Positions 13,268 to 14,339 of a stretch of 14,339 bases of DNA are shown piece by piece (position 1 is the first letter of the stretch; the number at the start of each line of letters is the position of its first letter). The stretch covers positions 1 through 14,339 of the forward strand of contig JAFGLP010000086.1 of NCBI GenBank assembly GCA_016927965.1. Direction: 5' to 3'. Under the pieces are notes generated by a model, which was not told the DNA's origin, searched no databases, and saw nothing but the letters and a program-made list of their open reading frames with translations. The position numbers and the translations under genes were made by a program. The DNA comes from Dehalococcoidia bacterium. GTDB lineage: Bacteria; Chloroflexota; Dehalococcoidia; GIF9; UBA5629.

Positions 13268-14339
13268 CAGCTCTGTATCTCCTTGGTTACCGGCCCCGAT
13301 GAAGTGTAGATGGTGGATGGCCCTCCCTGATTTTTAAGAAAGTTTAGGATTTGCGCCTGCAGGGCGGGCTCTGTAGGGGGTATCGTAACCGGCAATTCAA
13401 TAACGAAAGTTGCTCCCTGTCCCGGGTTAGCCTCGGCATAAATCCTGCCCCCGTGATTGGCGACGATGCCGTAGCATACGCTCAGGCCCAGGCCGGTGCC
13501 CTTGCCCACCTCCTTGGTGGTGAAAAACGGGTCGAATACGCGCTTGAGTTTTTCCGGAGAGATGCCCGGTCCGTCATCCGTGAAAGAGATTACGATAAAG
13601 TCTTCCAGCTTCTTGGTGGAGACCACCAGCGAGCCGCCGCGGTGGGCCTGCGTCATCTCATATTCGGAGTTCAGCACTATATTAACAAATACCTGCTGCA
13701 TCTGGTTGTAATCGATGACCACCTCCGGCAGGTTTTTAGCGTAGTTCCTGGTGATGAAGATATTATTGATCCTGTGCTCGTAAGCCCGCAACTGCAGGAC
13801 GTCCTCAATGACCTTGTGTATCTGGGCCTGTTGCCTGATGGCGGGTCGCTTGCGGGCAAAGGTCAGCAGGTTCTTGACGACCGTGGAAGCGCGCAGTGCC
13901 TCTTTGTAAATCGTGTCCACATCCTGCGCTGTATCCGCTGGCATATCCTGTTCTGTCAGAAGCTGTGAGAGGCCTATTACACTGGTCAGCGGGTTATTGA
14001 TCTCGTGGGCCACCCCGGCTGCCATCTCGCCTATCGACGCCAGCCTGTCGGTCAGGTACAGCCTGTCCTGTCTCTCCCTTTCGTCGGTCACATCGTTCAG
14101 AATAAGCAGGATATTTTCGGCGGGCATGGGGAATATATTGGCTACCAGTATCCGGCTGTTGCTGTCCAGATCGTAGCGGAATTCGAACTGAATGCTGCTG
14201 GCGTCCATCAGCATGGCCGAGGCTATCCGGGCCACAAATTCCTCGGAAGGGATTATTTCAAAAAGGGGCCTGCCTTCGATCTGGCCCTGGTTCCAGCCCA
14301 TGCCGCGGAAAAACAGCTTGTTGGCCAGCACGATTTCCA
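13267..14339 (-). CDS. PAS-domain sensor histidine kinase (N-terminus outside window)
   Basis: The frame is open to the right edge; a GTG at 14331 is internal to a PAS domain and is not the start. About 357 C-terminal residues are visible (numbered here from that GTG). They hold the end of a PAS domain (1-82, GWNQGQIEGRPLFEIIP), an H-box with phosphorylated His109 (GVAHEINNPLTSVIG), an N-box around Asn221, a G1 box DDGPGI (252-257), an F-box PFFTTK (268-273) and a G2 box GKGTGLGLS (277-285). The class resembles NtrB/PAS-type kinases. A roughly 40-residue tail follows the ATPase domain and has no assigned role. No transmembrane segment is seen in the visible part. It overlaps the HD-GYP regulator by 1 nt and presumably phosphorylates it. 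Confidence 0.95.
   Translation of the reverse strand, partial: EIVLANKLFFRGMGWNQGQIEGRPLFEIIPSEEFVARIASAMLMDASSIQFEFRYDLDSNSRILVANIFPMPAENILLILNDVTDERERQDRLYLTDRLASIGEMAAGVAHEINNPLTSVIGLSQLLTEQDMPADTAQDVDTIYKEALRASTVVKNLLTFARKRPAIRQQAQIHKVIEDVLQLRAYEHRINNIFITRNYAKNLPEVVIDYNQMQQVFVNIVLNSEYEMTQAHRGGSLVVSTKKLEDFIVISFTDDGPGISPEKLKRVFDPFFTTKEVGKGTGLGLSVCYGIVANHGGRIYAEANPGQGATFVIELPVTIPPTEPALQAQILNFLKNQGGPSTIYTSSGPVTKEIQS

Overview
The window reads as a stretch of an anaerobic bacterial chromosome. Gene content and style (Liv-type transporter whose binding protein has a Cys-Ala-Pro lipobox followed by a Thr/Pro/Ala-rich linker, lipoprotein with Ig-like and CARDB domains, acyl-CoA metabolism genes, DegV) suggest a Chloroflexota lineage such as Dehalococcoidia. 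This is an inference from protein style, not a placement. No RNA genes, CRISPR arrays, transposases or phage genes were seen.

Left edge (1-380, + strand): the C-terminal part of a DegV-family fatty-acid-binding protein, convergent with and overlapping the gene to its right.

Main block (377-9334, all - strand, transcribed right to left): a nine-gene cluster in the order KAS III-like thiolase-fold protein, alpha/beta hydrolase, Liv-type substrate-binding lipoprotein (livK-like), permeases livH and livM, ATPases livG and livF, an AMP-forming acyl-CoA synthetase, and a TetR-family repressor. livH/livM overlap by 4 nt, livG/livF are 2 nt apart, and the other gaps are 10-100 nt. The simplest reading is uptake of a carboxylic acid (not necessarily an amino acid) by the ABC transporter, CoA activation by the synthetase, and processing by the KAS III-like protein and the hydrolase, under control of the TetR protein. 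Two consensus-like promoters, one before the KAS III-like gene and one in the gap before the hydrolase, each carry a 22-bp palindrome of the same design. These are good candidates for the TetR operator. The KAS III-like protein keeps the active-site Cys but has Asn and Tyr where canonical enzymes have His and Asn, so its chemistry is probably not ordinary condensation.

Middle (9335-10907): a short intergenic region with the cluster promoter and a possible terminator, then a separately transcribed fold-type II PLP enzyme of the D-cysteine desulfhydrase / ACC deaminase family (- strand), then a divergent intergenic region.

Right side: a + strand secreted lipoprotein (Ig-like, CARDB, and an unassigned beta-rich C-terminal domain), facing a - strand two-component pair: a PAS-histidine kinase truncated by the right edge, and a response regulator with an HD-GYP c-di-GMP phosphodiesterase output domain. 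The kinase stop and regulator start share one base, so the two are presumably made together.
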